NCBI RefSeq assembly: GCF_024834075.1
Contig: NZ_JANUXR010000001.1
Span: 62,001 to 126,000, forward strand
From: Corynebacterium sp. HS2168-gen11
GTDB lineage: Bacteria; Actinomycetota; Actinomycetes; Mycobacteriales; Mycobacteriaceae
Reading direction: 5' to 3'
Length of the DNA stretch: 64,000 bases
In this document: one piece after another, positions 1-8,678 of the stretch
Layout of the letters: each line of letters starts with the position of its first letter
How positions within the stretch are numbered: position 1 is the first letter of the stretch
Notes under the pieces: generated by a model
The model's input: the letters and a program-made list of their open reading frames with translations, nothing else
Told to the model about the DNA's origin: nothing
Database searches by the model: none
Made by a program: the position numbers and the translations under genes

Positions 1-231
1 TAACAATCAGCTCATTGCAGGGTACAACATCAACGAGAAAACTGCGTGAGCTTCTTGAGCATTGTTGTTTTCCTCGACTACCCTGCTCTGTTGAGGTTAT
101 TCACCTGAAGATATAGTGACGGCGTTGTTGTACGGTTGGCGTTTTCCAAGATGCCATTTACATCCTAGAGATCACATTCTCAAGAGTGGTTTCTTTCCGC
201 TGCGTCGTTTTCTATGCGTTCGCACAAATGC
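1..231. other. Left edge without a supported gene
   Basis: Short open frames run in from the left edge on the plus strand: one stops at 47-49 and another at 111-113. Neither is long enough to identify. The longer open frame from 116 to 325 runs into the tRNA-Glu gene and is not credible. I see no promoter or repeat in the stretch. Confidence 0.3.
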
Positions 232-266
232 GAAAACCTCCAAGATTTCGTATCTTGGAGGTTTTC
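232..266 (-). terminator. Terminator downstream of the tRNA genes
   Basis: Perfect 15-bp inverted repeat (232-246 with 252-266) around a 5-base loop. Read on the minus strand it lies 6 bases after the tRNA-Glu 3' end, and the stem itself ends in a T-run. It probably ends tRNA transcription. The A/T-rich ends of the stem could let it work in both directions. Confidence 0.8.
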
Positions 267-271
267 ATTTG

Positions 272-344
272 TACCCCGTACGGGATTTGAACCCGTGTTA
301 CCGGCGTGAGAGGCCGACGTCCTAGGCCGCTAGACGAACGGGGC
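272..344 (-). tRNA. tRNA-Glu (anticodon CTC)
   Basis: The minus strand folds as a 73-nt cloverleaf. It has a 7-bp acceptor starting GCCCCGT, an anticodon stem TCGGC/GCCGG with loop CTCTCAC (anticodon CTC, reading GAG), and a T-arm CGGGT-TCAAATC-CCGT. The 3' CCA is not encoded. It follows tRNA-Gln by 27 nt and is probably co-transcribed with it. Two tRNAs near gltX fit the tRNA-Glu/tRNA-Gln pair found near gltX in related corynebacteria. Confidence 0.95.
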
Positions 345-371
345 ATACGGTATAGTGGAAAGTTCCACCAG

Positions 372-443
372 CTGGCCTACCAGGACTCGAACCTAGAATG
401 AGGGTACCAGAAACCCTTGTGTTGCCAATTACACCATAGGCCA
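372..443 (-). tRNA. tRNA-Gln (anticodon CTG)
   Basis: A 72-nt cloverleaf on the minus strand with acceptor TGGCCTA, anticodon stem AGGGT/ACCCT and loop TTCTGGT (anticodon CTG, reading CAG). The T-arm contains GGTTCGAGTCC and the 3' CCA is not encoded. In this lineage Gln-tRNA is expected to be made by GatCAB from misacylated Glu-tRNA(Gln). All three gat subunits and gltX are in this window, so the substrate and the pathway are encoded close together. Confidence 0.95.
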
Positions 444-552
444 TTGTTACAAGCAGGTTTATTACCTTGCAACGAGAGATATATAACCAGCTTTCCGCAC
501 AAAAGGCAAATCCGCAGGCTATGCCCCTACATCGCTATTCAAAAACAACGCC

Positions 553-1590
553 TTATACAATCTGCTCTGGGTTAAATTGTCTTTGCAAGAAATCCCAAAT
601 CTCTGCAGGCATTTCATCCTGCAACAACCACACATGGCGCTTGCCGATAAACTTCCAGTGTTCCATTTCAACTACACAATGAGGATAGATAAACCGCTGC
701 ATGCCATCTTCTTCAAGTGGCTGCGGATCAACTGCTACACAACGATTGCGCATCGCTTGCATATCAGCAGCAGCACGTGGAGCAACATATTCAGCCTCAT
801 GACGCTGTCCACCTTCATAGTGAATAATTTGATCTTGTTCGCCATGAACCAGCAGCGTAGGCAACTGATAATCCTCACAATTGTGCGTCACCGGCAAATA
901 ATACGCACCTGAGACAAGTGCCATTGCAGCAAAGGTATGCGGTTGTCGACATCCAAGCGAGTAGGCATAGCCGCCGCCATTGCTCATCCCCGTCAGATAC
1001 ACACGCGCACGATCAATAGCATAATGAGCATCTAATTCCGCCAAGATGGTATGCACAAATGCATCTTCATTCTCAAACGATGTCACCGAATACGGCGCAC
1101 CTGGCCAAGACTGTTCCAAACCTTGCGGAAATACCACCATTGCCTCATCCCAAGCAGCCGTGCGATCAAAGCCCGAGTCGCCAGCAAATTGACGCGCTTG
1201 TACTTTCCACCCATGAAACGCAAACATTACCGGCATCGGTTGTGGATTATTCACGTCGTAATGTGTACCAACATGCAACACATATTCTCGCTGCTGCCCG
1301 CTTGCATCCACCAGCTGAAGTGTTTGAGTCTCCCCTGCTGCCACAAACGGCGTTTGCGGCACATACTCTGCTGGCGTTGGAGATGCCGGTTCAACCTCTT
1401 GAGATACTTCTGGCTCCACCTGTCGCCCAACTGTTCCAGACAATACTTGTGGGTGGCTATATAACTCCCCTGCAACTTGCAAAGTTACCAAGATCACCAC
1501 GCCAAACAAGACCGCGTTCAGGATCGCCAAAGGATAACTCCGGCGCAGCCTGCGACGCTGGTGAACTCGTGTAGACCTGTGTTTTCTCAT
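553..1590 (-). CDS. Secreted or membrane-anchored PHB-depolymerase-like esterase (LpqC-type)
   Basis: An alpha/beta-hydrolase of the poly(3-hydroxybutyrate) depolymerase/feruloyl esterase group. The nucleophile elbow reads GMSNGGG, an oxyanion-hole-like AFHGW precedes it, and a late LLVHGEQDQ strand carries the likely acid residue. A very basic N-terminus is followed by one hydrophobic segment (SYPLAILNAVLFGVVILVTL), so the enzyme is exported or anchored outside the membrane. A longer TTG start at 1638 is possible. I chose ATG at 1590 because TACACT lies exactly 8 bases before it, the leaderless pattern seen across this window. The natural substrate cannot be read from the sequence. Confidence 0.8.
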   Translation of the reverse strand: MRKHRSTRVHQRRRLRRSYPLAILNAVLFGVVILVTLQVAGELYSHPQVLSGTVGRQVEPEVSQEVEPASPTPAEYVPQTPFVAAGETQTLQLVDASGQQREYVLHVGTHYDVNNPQPMPVMFAFHGWKVQARQFAGDSGFDRTAAWDEAMVVFPQGLEQSWPGAPYSVTSFENEDAFVHTILAELDAHYAIDRARVYLTGMSNGGGYAYSLGCRQPHTFAAMALVSGAYYLPVTHNCEDYQLPTLLVHGEQDQIIHYEGGQRHEAEYVAPRAAADMQAMRNRCVAVDPQPLEEDGMQRFIYPHCVVEMEHWKFIGKRHVWLLQDEMPAEIWDFLQRQFNPEQIV

Positions 1591-1727
1591 CGTAATGTAG
1601 TGTAATACCTGCCAAGAGCGGTTGACGCCACGACGCAACCAATCCTAAAAAATTCTCAGCAGCTCCTGTCATCCTTACTCTCAAACTTGGTATACCTGCA
1701 GCAACAGGACTACAATTTGACAGTACG

Positions 1728-1885
1728 TTCTCAGGGCGGGGTGAAATTCCCCACCGGCGGTAATAAATATTTGCCATCAAATATTTTAGCCCGCGAGCGC
1801 TGTGATTGTTCTACACGACAATGACAGGTCAAGCAGATTTTGGTGCGATTCCAGAGCCGACGGTATAGTCCGGATGCAAGAGAGC
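1728..1885 (+). promoter_or_regulatory. FMN riboswitch (RFN element)
   Basis: All conserved blocks of the RFN aptamer are present in order. They are TTCTCAGGGCGGGGTGAAA, TTCCCCACCGGCGGTAA, AGCCCGCGAGCGC, GACAGGTCAAGCAGATTTTG, GTGCGATTCCAGAGCCGACG and GTATAGTCCGGATGCAAGAG. It lies upstream of the riboflavin-transporter-like gene at 2108 on the same strand and is followed by an intrinsic terminator. Known RFN elements bind FMN and switch off riboflavin synthesis or uptake genes, so FMN-dependent premature termination is the likely mode here. Confidence 0.97.
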
Positions 1886-1975
1886 TGGATATTTCATTGT
1901 TGAAGGTGTGTTTTCACAAACCGTTGGAAAGTACACCTGAAAGTATGATCGTCCAGAAACTATGACGTGTTCTTG

Positions 1976-2007
1976 AGAACTAGCAGTATGTACCTGCTAG
2001 TTCTTTT
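1976..2007 (+). terminator. Expression-platform terminator of the FMN riboswitch
   Basis: GAACTAGCAG at 1977-1986 pairs perfectly with CTGCTAGTTC at 1994-2003 around a 7-base loop, extended by A1976-T2004, and is followed by TTTT and a second T-run (TTTTGCGTTTT). It sits between the aptamer and the gene, about 100 bases before the start codon. A terminator here implies transcriptional rather than translational control. I did not identify the competing antiterminator with confidence. Confidence 0.85.
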
Positions 2008-2107
2008 GCGTTTTCTGGCTGATCAGTATCACACTGAAAATCCGTACAATAGCCCTTGAGAATATCTCTGTCGACACAAACGCTGTCTTCTTAAAGGAGC
2101 TCTCACA

Positions 2108-2821
2108 GTGGATTTTCTCACCAAACTTCTCGATGCCACCCTGATTATCAGTGGCGTACCTATTCTCTGGCGTGAAATTATCGGTAACGCCTTCGGTCTT
2201 GCCTCAGCGATCGGCGGCATGCGTCGCGTCGTTTGGGCTTGGCCAATTGGTATCATCGGCAACCTCTTACTGTTTACCGTATTCCTTGGTGGCGTGTTCC
2301 ATACGCCACAAAATCTCGACTTATACGGTCAAGCCGGTCGTCAGGTCATGTTCTTAATCGTCAGCAGTTACGGTTGGTGGTCGTGGTCACGCGCGCATCG
2401 TCGCGGCATAAGCGAACCAAATCATACTGATCCTTCTCGTTCGATTGTGACTGAACCGCATGAAGATACCGCAGCTGTGCAACCACGCTGGGCGACTCGT
2501 CAAGAACGCATTGGCATTATCATCGCAGCCATTGGTGGCACTGCACTGTTCGCAATTATTTTCACAAGTCTTGGCTCGTGGGGCCCGCTTGCCGACGCAT
2601 GGATCTTCACCGGTTCCATGCTTGCAACCTATGGCATGGCACGTGGCTGGACCGAGTTCTGGTTGATTTGGATCGGCGTTGATATTGTCGGTGTCCCACT
2701 GCTATTAAAAGCTGGTTACTACCCTTCTGCAGTGTTATACATCGTCTATGGAGTATTCGTGCTGTGGGGTTTCTTCGTATGGCTGAAAATCCAGCGTGAA
2801 GCTGCAGTGCAAGCTACATAA
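2108..2821 (+). CDS. ribM: Riboflavin uptake transporter of the PnuC family
   Basis: A polytopic membrane protein of 237 residues with the PnuC-type fold. It shows WPIGIIGN near residue 48, QVMFLIVSSYGWW near residue 80, and late helices WTEFWLIWIGVDIVGVPLLL and AVLYIVYGVFVLWGFFVWL. Actinobacterial members controlled by an RFN element (RibM of C. glutamicum) import riboflavin rather than nicotinamide riboside. The FMN riboswitch upstream is the main reason for this call. The start is GTG, preceded by AAAGGAG at a good distance. A His/acidic-rich linker of about 35 residues divides the helices. Confidence 0.88.
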   Translation: MDFLTKLLDATLIISGVPILWREIIGNAFGLASAIGGMRRVVWAWPIGIIGNLLLFTVFLGGVFHTPQNLDLYGQAGRQVMFLIVSSYGWWSWSRAHRRGISEPNHTDPSRSIVTEPHEDTAAVQPRWATRQERIGIIIAAIGGTALFAIIFTSLGSWGPLADAWIFTGSMLATYGMARGWTEFWLIWIGVDIVGVPLLLKAGYYPSAVLYIVYGVFVLWGFFVWLKIQREAAVQAT

Positions 2822-2829
2822 TTTCAATA

Positions 2830-2874
2830 GTGAAAAAGACTTGGGAAGTATTTTACTTCTCAAGCCTTTTTCAC
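2830..2874. terminator. Bidirectional terminator between ribM and gltX
   Basis: A long imperfect hairpin: GTGAAAAAG plus CTTG and GAAGTA pair with TACTTC, CAAG and CTTTTTCAC. A/T-rich ends give a T-run on either strand. It separates two convergent genes and probably serves both. Confidence 0.8.
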
Positions 2875-2916
2875 GCTTCTTTACTGAAGCTCAAACGCTG
2901 CGTTATGCAACCAACA

Positions 2917-4401
2917 TTATGCTTCGGTTGGCACAAATGGGGTTTGGCTCCGAGCGGCACGCAAACGTACCAAGGTTGATTCTTTGCCAAGCAGCTCCAT
3001 TGATTCAAATAATGGTGGCGAAACTGCTGCACCAGAGATAGCAACTCGCAGTGCACCGTATGCAATACGCGGCTTCAATTCCAACTTTTCAATCAGCGCA
3101 GTGCTCAATGCCTCTTCAATATGTGCAGTGTCCCATTCAGTCACAGCTTCTAATGCAGCAATGCCGGCATCGAGTGGCACAATTGCGGTTTCTTTGAGGT
3201 TCTTCTTTGCGGACTTTTCATCCAGCACCAGATCCTCATCGGCGGTTACTAAGAAACGCAACAGATCCCAAGCTTCCGACAACGTCTTAATGCGAGTTTG
3301 TACTAACTCAGCTGCAAAGTTGAACTTATCGGCTGGATAGTCAGCTGGAAACTCAAAATATTCAGCCAAGTAGCTGCGCAAACGAGCGGCGAAATCAGCT
3401 GGTTCAAGCAAACGAATATGATCTGCATTGATAGCTTCTAGCTTCTTTTGATCAAAACGTGCTGGATTACGCAGTACATTTGCAACATCGAAGTTTGCAA
3501 CCAACTCTTCAACCGAGAAAATATCCTTATCAGCTGCTAAGGACCAGCCAAGCAATGCCAAGTAGTTCAGCATGCCTTCTGGAATAATGCCGTTATCGCG
3601 GTGATTAAACAGATTCGACTGCGGATCACGCTTCGAGAGTTTCTTATTGCCTTCACCCATCACAAATGGCAGGTGTGCAAATACTGGTGTCTGCTTGGCA
3701 ATACCAATTGCTTTTAATGCTTCATACAGTGCCAGCTGGCGTGGTGTCGACGGCAAAAGATCTTCGCCACGCAAGACGTGCGTAATACCCATCAGCGCAT
3801 CATCAACTGGATTCACTAACGTATACAACGGTGCACCATTTGAACGTGCCACCACATAGTCAGGCTGCGTGAAGGATTTAAATTCCATCTCACCACGAAC
3901 CAAGTCATTCCACTTCCAGTCTTGATCTGGCATGCGCAAACGCCATACTGGCTGACGACCTTCAGCTTCAAATGCTGCAATTTGTTCTGGGGTGAGATCG
4001 CGATCGTAATTGTCATATCCTAGTTTTGGATCTCGACCTGCTGCCTTATGACGCTCTTCAACTTCTTCAGCAGTGGAATACGCTGGGTAGACATACCCTG
4101 CAGCTTTGAGCTTTTCTAGCACATCGGCATAAATATCCATTCGCTGCGATTGACGATATGGCTCATGCGGACCGCCAGTCACAACGCCTTCGTCCCAATC
4201 CATTCCCAACCACTTGAGGGAATCGATAATTGCTTGGTAGGACTCTTCGGAGTCACGCGCCGCATCGGTATCTTCGATGCGGAATACTAATTTACCGCCG
4301 GTATGACGCGCATGTGCCCAGTTAAATAAGGCAGTACGCACCATTCCCACATGGGGAGTTCCGGTTGGTGATGGACAAAAACGTACACGAATTTCAGACA
4401 T
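2917..4401 (-). CDS. gltX: Glutamate--tRNA ligase
   Basis: Class I aminoacyl-tRNA synthetase of 494 residues. The HIGH signature appears as HVGM (residues 17-20, after CPSPTGTP) and the KMSKS loop as KLSKR (residues 254-258). In organisms with GatCAB it charges both tRNA-Glu and tRNA-Gln with glutamate. All three gat genes and both tRNAs are in this window. Start choice: TAAGAT lies 8 bases before the ATG, so the mRNA is probably leaderless. It is head-to-head with the isochorismate synthase gene, whose own -10 is about 40 bases away. Confidence 0.97.
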   Translation of the reverse strand: MSEIRVRFCPSPTGTPHVGMVRTALFNWAHARHTGGKLVFRIEDTDAARDSEESYQAIIDSLKWLGMDWDEGVVTGGPHEPYRQSQRMDIYADVLEKLKAAGYVYPAYSTAEEVEERHKAAGRDPKLGYDNYDRDLTPEQIAAFEAEGRQPVWRLRMPDQDWKWNDLVRGEMEFKSFTQPDYVVARSNGAPLYTLVNPVDDALMGITHVLRGEDLLPSTPRQLALYEALKAIGIAKQTPVFAHLPFVMGEGNKKLSKRDPQSNLFNHRDNGIIPEGMLNYLALLGWSLAADKDIFSVEELVANFDVANVLRNPARFDQKKLEAINADHIRLLEPADFAARLRSYLAEYFEFPADYPADKFNFAAELVQTRIKTLSEAWDLLRFLVTADEDLVLDEKSAKKNLKETAIVPLDAGIAALEAVTEWDTAHIEEALSTALIEKLELKPRIAYGALRVAISGAAVSPPLFESMELLGKESTLVRLRAARSQTPFVPTEA

Positions 4402-4409
4402 GGTTACTC

Positions 4410-4457
4410 ATCTTAATACATCGAGGGTTTATGGTTTTCCCAACAGGCTACTAAACT
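4410..4457. promoter_or_regulatory. Divergent leaderless promoters for gltX and isochorismate synthase
   Basis: On the minus strand TAAGAT (4415-4410) is 8 bases before the gltX ATG at 4401. On the plus strand TAAACT (4452-4457) is 8 bases before the ATG at 4466. Both match the TANNNT -10 consensus at the spacing that puts the transcript start on the first codon base. The two promoters share only about 50 bases. Confidence 0.65.
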
Positions 4458-4465
4458 TGCAACTT

Positions 4466-5581
4466 ATGCATGCACGCCCAGCAACAGCTCCTGATTTTCT
4501 ACTCTCACGAGCACATGGTTCTGTTCACACCCAAGGAGTCGTTCAGACTTTTCGCGATCCCTATATTGCCTCGCATGCGTTAAAACACAACCTCGTTCCT
4601 ATGGTAGTTGGCGCATTACCGTTTGATCCTGCATTACCAGCTGCATTGCGTGTACCAAAGACCATTACCCGAACCGATGGCCCCCTTGAACCACCAGCGT
4701 ATTATCGCCTAGCGCAACTCCCCTTTGCTCAAGTTACCGCAGAAAATCCCAGTGAAGCACAGCATCGCAATAATGTTGCTGCCGCAATTGCCACGATTGC
4801 AACCGGAAAAGTAGACAAAATTGTCTTAGCTCGCAGTCTCGATATTCTTTTCGACGCAGCTGTCGATCCACGCGCCATCGCTGCAAAATTAATTATGCTT
4901 TCCCCTGATTTCAATGGGTTCTTGGCCGATATCACGCAAGCTGACGTACCAGAAATGTCTCACTGGCTCGTTGGTTCCTCACCAGAAGTATTAGTGCGTC
5001 GTCAAGGCTCAACGGTCACGTGCTACCCATTGGCAGGTTCTGCTCCACGGCAGCAGAACCAGGCGCGGGATCATGTTGTCAGCCAAGATCTATTAGCGAG
5101 TGCGAAAAACTTACACGAACATCAATTCGTCGTGAATCATATTCTGGATATTTTACGTCCCCTGTGCGTCAGCGTGTCTGCACCTGATACGCCTGAATTA
5201 ACCAGCACTGCCGAAATGTGGCATCTAGCTACTCCTATTACTGGCACATTAAAAGATCCTGCGGCAATTAATGCTTTGGATTTGGCGATGAAGTTGCATC
5301 CAACTCCTGCGATTTGCGGTACTCCTGCGTATTTGGCACGTACGGTGATTGAAGAAGCTGAACCAGTTGACCGTGGTTTTTATGCAGGTGCAGTTGGCTG
5401 GTGCGATGCGTTTGGCGATGGCGAATATATGGTTGCCATTCGGTGCGCTGAAGTACACGATACCCACTTGCGTACCTGGGCCGGAGGTGGACTGGTAGCC
5501 AGCTCCGATCCAGACGAAGAAGTTGCAGAAACTACTGCAAAGCTGCGCACAATCCTACGTGCGCTTGGCCTTGAGCACTAG
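4466..5581 (+). CDS. Isochorismate synthase (chorismate-binding enzyme)
   Basis: Belongs to the MenF/DhbC/EntC chorismate-utilising family (about 371 residues) and would convert chorismate to isochorismate for menaquinone or a siderophore. Visible signatures are KIVLARSLDI in the N-terminal half, PEVLVRRQGSTVTCYPLAGSAPR, LHPTPAICGTPAYLA, and DRGFYAGAVGWCDAFGDGEYMVAIRCA, which carries the Mg-binding end of the active site. An in-frame ATG at 4400 overlaps the gltX start; I prefer 4466 because of the -10 hexamer 8 bases upstream. No other menaquinone or siderophore gene is nearby, so the pathway cannot be settled from context. Confidence 0.88.
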   Translation: MHARPATAPDFLLSRAHGSVHTQGVVQTFRDPYIASHALKHNLVPMVVGALPFDPALPAALRVPKTITRTDGPLEPPAYYRLAQLPFAQVTAENPSEAQHRNNVAAAIATIATGKVDKIVLARSLDILFDAAVDPRAIAAKLIMLSPDFNGFLADITQADVPEMSHWLVGSSPEVLVRRQGSTVTCYPLAGSAPRQQNQARDHVVSQDLLASAKNLHEHQFVVNHILDILRPLCVSVSAPDTPELTSTAEMWHLATPITGTLKDPAAINALDLAMKLHPTPAICGTPAYLARTVIEEAEPVDRGFYAGAVGWCDAFGDGEYMVAIRCAEVHDTHLRTWAGGGLVASSDPDEEVAETTAKLRTILRALGLEH

Positions 5582-6130
5582 ATCAATTCGGTATGCAGCT
5601 CCTTGGCCTGTTGTGACTTCACGCGAGGATTGTTCGTTGGCAAGAATTTCGAAATCATCGCGTTGTTCCAAATGCTTTGCCAACACTGGTGGCAATAAAA
5701 ACTCATCAATACTGCGTCCGAAATGAGCAGCCATTTTAGAAATATCGTCATGATGCACCACAAGCAAGGTGCCACCACGAGCAACCGCCTCAAGCAGTTT
5801 CGTCACTGTTGTGGCGGTATCTAATAACGGCGTATAAAAGGCAGTCACCAGATCATAGGTTGCAAGTTCTGCTTGTTCAAATGTAGTTTGCAGAACATGT
5901 GCCGTTGGTGCTTGTTCTCGTAACACTGCAGCCGCAATCGGTGATGGTTCGACCGCCGTGACAGCAAAATCATGTGTCAGTAACCACGCACTATCAGCAC
6001 CTTCTCCTGCACCGATATCAAGAGCAGTATTTCCTACGACATCAGTTGCGTATTTCATCAGCGCATCATTTGGATTTCCGCTCCAAATGCGACCGTTATG
6101 GCCGTGGTACATGTCATGTTCAGGTTTCAT
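5555..6130 (-). CDS. Class I SAM-dependent methyltransferase
   Basis: About 191 residues with a Rossmann-type SAM site. ALDIGAGEGADSAWL is motif I, VTAVEPSP holds the acidic residue after strand 2, YDLVTAFY is motif II and ARGGTLLVVHH is motif III. The substrate is unknown; small size and lack of extra domains suggest a small molecule. Its last 27 bases overlap the 3' end of the convergent isochorismate synthase gene. Start at 6130 is supported by TATACT 7 bases upstream. It is divergent from the gene at 6204 with a very short shared promoter region. Confidence 0.8.
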   Translation of the reverse strand: MKPEHDMYHGHNGRIWSGNPNDALMKYATDVVGNTALDIGAGEGADSAWLLTHDFAVTAVEPSPIAAAVLREQAPTAHVLQTTFEQAELATYDLVTAFYTPLLDTATTVTKLLEAVARGGTLLVVHHDDISKMAAHFGRSIDEFLLPPVLAKHLEQRDDFEILANEQSSREVTTGQGAAYRIDLVLKAKRT

Positions 6131-6203
6131 AACCGCCAGTATAACTATTCTTTGCCACAAGACTCGCCGCCTGCTGTGCAAATAGTGTTAGGCTTAAGAC
6201 ACA

Positions 6204-6905
6204 ATGAAACAAACACATATTCTTCGCGATCTTCGCGCCACAGCAAGCGTGATCCTCGTGATTCTCGCTGTTATTTTTGGCCCGATTTCGCTTGCCCATC
6301 TCCTTGGTGATTCGCCAGTTGCTACAACACACGCTGATCAAAATACCAACGAGCTTGAAACCACCCTCGAAGAGGTGGAACATCCAAAGATCACCACTAT
6401 TGATGGAGACACGATCGTTTGGGAAGCACAAGGCTGTACCCGCGAGCTTGCCGACGATCCGTCACACACCATTTTTAAATGTGATGACACCACGATTGAT
6501 GCTCGTGACATTGATTATCTCACTGATCTGAAACTCGCGAGTTTCCGAGCAACTCGAGCATTTTTGTTCTCCAATGAAGTCACTGACAACGGCATGCTCA
6601 TTGCTTCAACCGCTGGTAGTCATCCGCATATGTTTGTCTCTGATGTTCAAGATCTTGGGACATGCGATGACATAAGTGGATGTTCAGTGACACAAACCAT
6701 TATCGTGCTCGATCCATCGATTCCATTAACGGATAATATTCCAGCAACTGATGAAGATGTTTTTGGCATCGCAATGAGTGTGCGGCGGAAATTCGAGGAC
6801 AGCGATAACTACGACGCTGAGGTTGCACAATTGCAGCAAGTAACTACCACTATCACTGATACGTTGAGCTTTGAGAAACATCCAGCTGGAGATGATGCAT
6901 CATGA
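6204..6905 (+). CDS. Membrane-anchored hypothetical protein upstream of a PrsW-like protease
   Basis: I do not recognise a named family. The protein has a cytoplasmic start, one hydrophobic segment (about residues 12-33, TASVILVILAVIFGPISLAHLL) and an acidic extracytoplasmic domain of about 195 residues with four cysteines in pairs (CTRELADDPSHTIFKC; CDDISGC). That suggests disulfides outside the membrane. Its stop overlaps the start of the PrsW-like gene by 4 bases (ATGA), so the two are translationally coupled. It may be a substrate, partner or sensor of that protease. TAGGCT lies 9 bases before the ATG. Confidence 0.75.
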   Translation: MKQTHILRDLRATASVILVILAVIFGPISLAHLLGDSPVATTHADQNTNELETTLEEVEHPKITTIDGDTIVWEAQGCTRELADDPSHTIFKCDDTTIDARDIDYLTDLKLASFRATRAFLFSNEVTDNGMLIASTAGSHPHMFVSDVQDLGTCDDISGCSVTQTIIVLDPSIPLTDNIPATDEDVFGIAMSVRRKFEDSDNYDAEVAQLQQVTTTITDTLSFEKHPAGDDAS

Positions 6906-7777
6906 GTCATGTTGATACTCGTTTGAATTATTCTGCTGCACTGGTCTTTGCTGTATTTGTTGCGATGGGTGCCGTGTGGTCATTTCCTGACCTGTTCTTT
7001 CTCGCCACCATTTCACCAATTGCGTTTGTGATCGGTGTCGGCATTGCGTTGCTGTTAGCTAGCATTATCTATCTTGTGCTTTCATATTCAAAGCTTTGGC
7101 AAGCTTCACCATGGTGGGCAGTTGCTGCAATCGTTTGGGGAATGACTGCTCCTATTATGTTCGCAGTTTTCACCAGTGACGCTATTACTGAAGTCATTCT
7201 AGATTTGAATTGGGAAGCAGCATATTCATCATTTGCTGGTGCATGGCCAGAAGAAACTGGCAAAGGTGTCGGCATCTTGCTGATCATCGTCATGGCCCGT
7301 AATCGTTTCAACCGCCCATGGGATGGTCTTTTCTTAGGATTATTTGTTGGTCTTGGGTTTGAGTTGATCGAGAATATCCAATATGGATTCTTCGGCGCGA
7401 TTGAACACGGCAATAGCGATCTTTTAGGCGTTGCTGGATCATGGATGAATCGTCTCATCATTGGTGGCGGTTTACATATGATCTTTTCTGCAATTGTTGG
7501 TTTCGGCCTCAGCTACGCAATCTCAACTCCAGGATTGTCGCTTATTAAACGAATATTCGCCGCATTCAGCGGTTTCGGTCTAGGCTTTGGTATTCACTTT
7601 GCGTGGAACTACGAAAGTCCCGAAGACATTCGTTTGTTCTTGCTGATGGCTTTATACGTATTTGGAATATTTACGGTTATCCTGCTCTGGCGTATCAGCA
7701 TTAAATTGGCAAATAATGCTTCCCAATTCCAGCGACAAACACAGACCGTCCAGGTACAAGCCGACCCAACGGAATAA
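6902..7777 (+). CDS. PrsW-family intramembrane metalloprotease
   Basis: Polytopic protein of 291 residues with the PrsW/CPBP-like active-site set. It has PEETGKG (E117, E118, K121), GFELIEN (E154, E157), a histidine at 192 (GGGLHMIF) and a histidine at 232 (GFGIHFAWN). B. subtilis PrsW cleaves the anti-sigma factor RsiW; the target of this protein is unknown. The coupled upstream gene encodes a single-pass protein that could be a substrate, but this is inference. A strong terminator follows. Confidence 0.88.
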   Translation: MSHVDTRLNYSAALVFAVFVAMGAVWSFPDLFFLATISPIAFVIGVGIALLLASIIYLVLSYSKLWQASPWWAVAAIVWGMTAPIMFAVFTSDAITEVILDLNWEAAYSSFAGAWPEETGKGVGILLIIVMARNRFNRPWDGLFLGLFVGLGFELIENIQYGFFGAIEHGNSDLLGVAGSWMNRLIIGGGLHMIFSAIVGFGLSYAISTPGLSLIKRIFAAFSGFGLGFGIHFAWNYESPEDIRLFLLMALYVFGIFTVILLWRISIKLANNASQFQRQTQTVQVQADPTE

Positions 7778-7796
7778 TTTTACTGCTACTTACAGA

Positions 7797-7840
7797 TAGT
7801 AAAGCCCGTGATCATATCTTGATGATCACGGGCTTTACTA
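7797..7840. terminator. Bidirectional terminator after the PrsW-like gene
   Basis: Perfect 19-bp stem (7797-7815 with 7822-7840) and a 6-base loop, with A/T-rich outer ends. It lies between the plus-strand PrsW-like gene and the minus-strand FAH-family gene and would serve both. Confidence 0.85.
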
Positions 7841-7880
7841 TAATTTCCTTGCTAACAATCCTTCGTTGTCTGACGCTGTC

Positions 7881-8678
7881 TTATGCGCGTTCGACTGGAT
7901 TACCTAATCTACCAATGCCTGGAATCTCAATTTCAATAAAATCTCCTGGGAACATCGCTGCAGTTCCGGCTGGAGAACCAGTACAAATAATGTCACCTGG
8001 CAGCAACGTCATAGAGGCGGTAATAAACTCCAAGATTTCACCAATGCTCATAATCATTTGATTCGAGTTGGAATCCTGCTTGGTTTCAGTCACGCCTTCA
8101 TGAGTTAAGTGTGCTTTAATTGGCAAATTCGTAATATCAATTGCGTCAAGGTCAGTTTCAATCCACGGACCTAGTGGCGCAAAAGTATCAATACCTTTCG
8201 CACGTGCCCACTGACCATCAGCAAATTGCAGATCACGTGACGAAACATCATTAATAATGGTGTAGCCCAAGACTACTGACTTCCAGTCGGCTGCCTTAAC
8301 CTTTTTACATGGTCGCGAAATTACCAGGGCAAGTTCACCTTCGAATTCCACTTTGGTGGCAAAATCAGGAATTTTAATCGCAGCACCTGGGCCGACAACT
8401 GCAGTCGGTGGCTTTAAAAACAGTGTTGGTGGTAAGTGTTCAGCTGATTGCTGGAACACTTCTGCGACGTGATCGGCATAGTTACGACCAATGGCCACAA
8501 TCTTACTTGGCAACATTGGTGCAAGTAAGCGCACTTGTTCAAGTGGGTACTGTTTCCCGATAAATACTGGCTCAGTAAACGGAGTTCCTTCAATCACTTT
8601 ACAAATATCTGCACCGTCATGCTCTTCGACAGTGCAAAAAAACATTCCATCTGGGGTTGCTATTCGTCCAAAACGCAT
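7881..8678 (-). CDS. Fumarylacetoacetate hydrolase family protein
   Basis: FAH-fold enzyme of about 265 residues. KIVAIGRNYADHVAE, LFLKPPTAVVGPGAAI, the metal ligands in KVEFEGELALVI (two Glu), the Asp in NDVSSRDLQ, and GDIICTGSPAGTAAM are all present. The neighbourhood (gltX on one side, leuB on the other) matches the C. glutamicum member that acts as a Mn2+-dependent oxaloacetate decarboxylase. FAH proteins can also act on acylpyruvates, so the substrate is not certain. Start ATG at 8678 has TAAGAT 8 bases upstream; an upstream in-frame codon at 8699 would overlap this promoter. Confidence 0.88.
   Translation of the reverse strand: MRFGRIATPDGMFFCTVEEHDGADICKVIEGTPFTEPVFIGKQYPLEQVRLLAPMLPSKIVAIGRNYADHVAEVFQQSAEHLPPTLFLKPPTAVVGPGAAIKIPDFATKVEFEGELALVISRPCKKVKAADWKSVVLGYTIINDVSSRDLQFADGQWARAKGIDTFAPLGPWIETDLDAIDITNLPIKAHLTHEGVTETKQDSNSNQMIMSIGEILEFITASMTLLPGDIICTGSPAGTAAMFPGDFIEIEIPGIGRLGNPVERA

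Noticed and set aside
116-325. Open frame over the left edge and tRNA-Glu
   Set aside because: It runs into a clear tRNA gene and a terminator, and has no start signals.
1051-1574. Plus-strand frames of 137 and 171 codons
   Set aside because: They are antisense to the esterase gene, whose protein has clear family motifs; the antisense products have no recognisable pattern.
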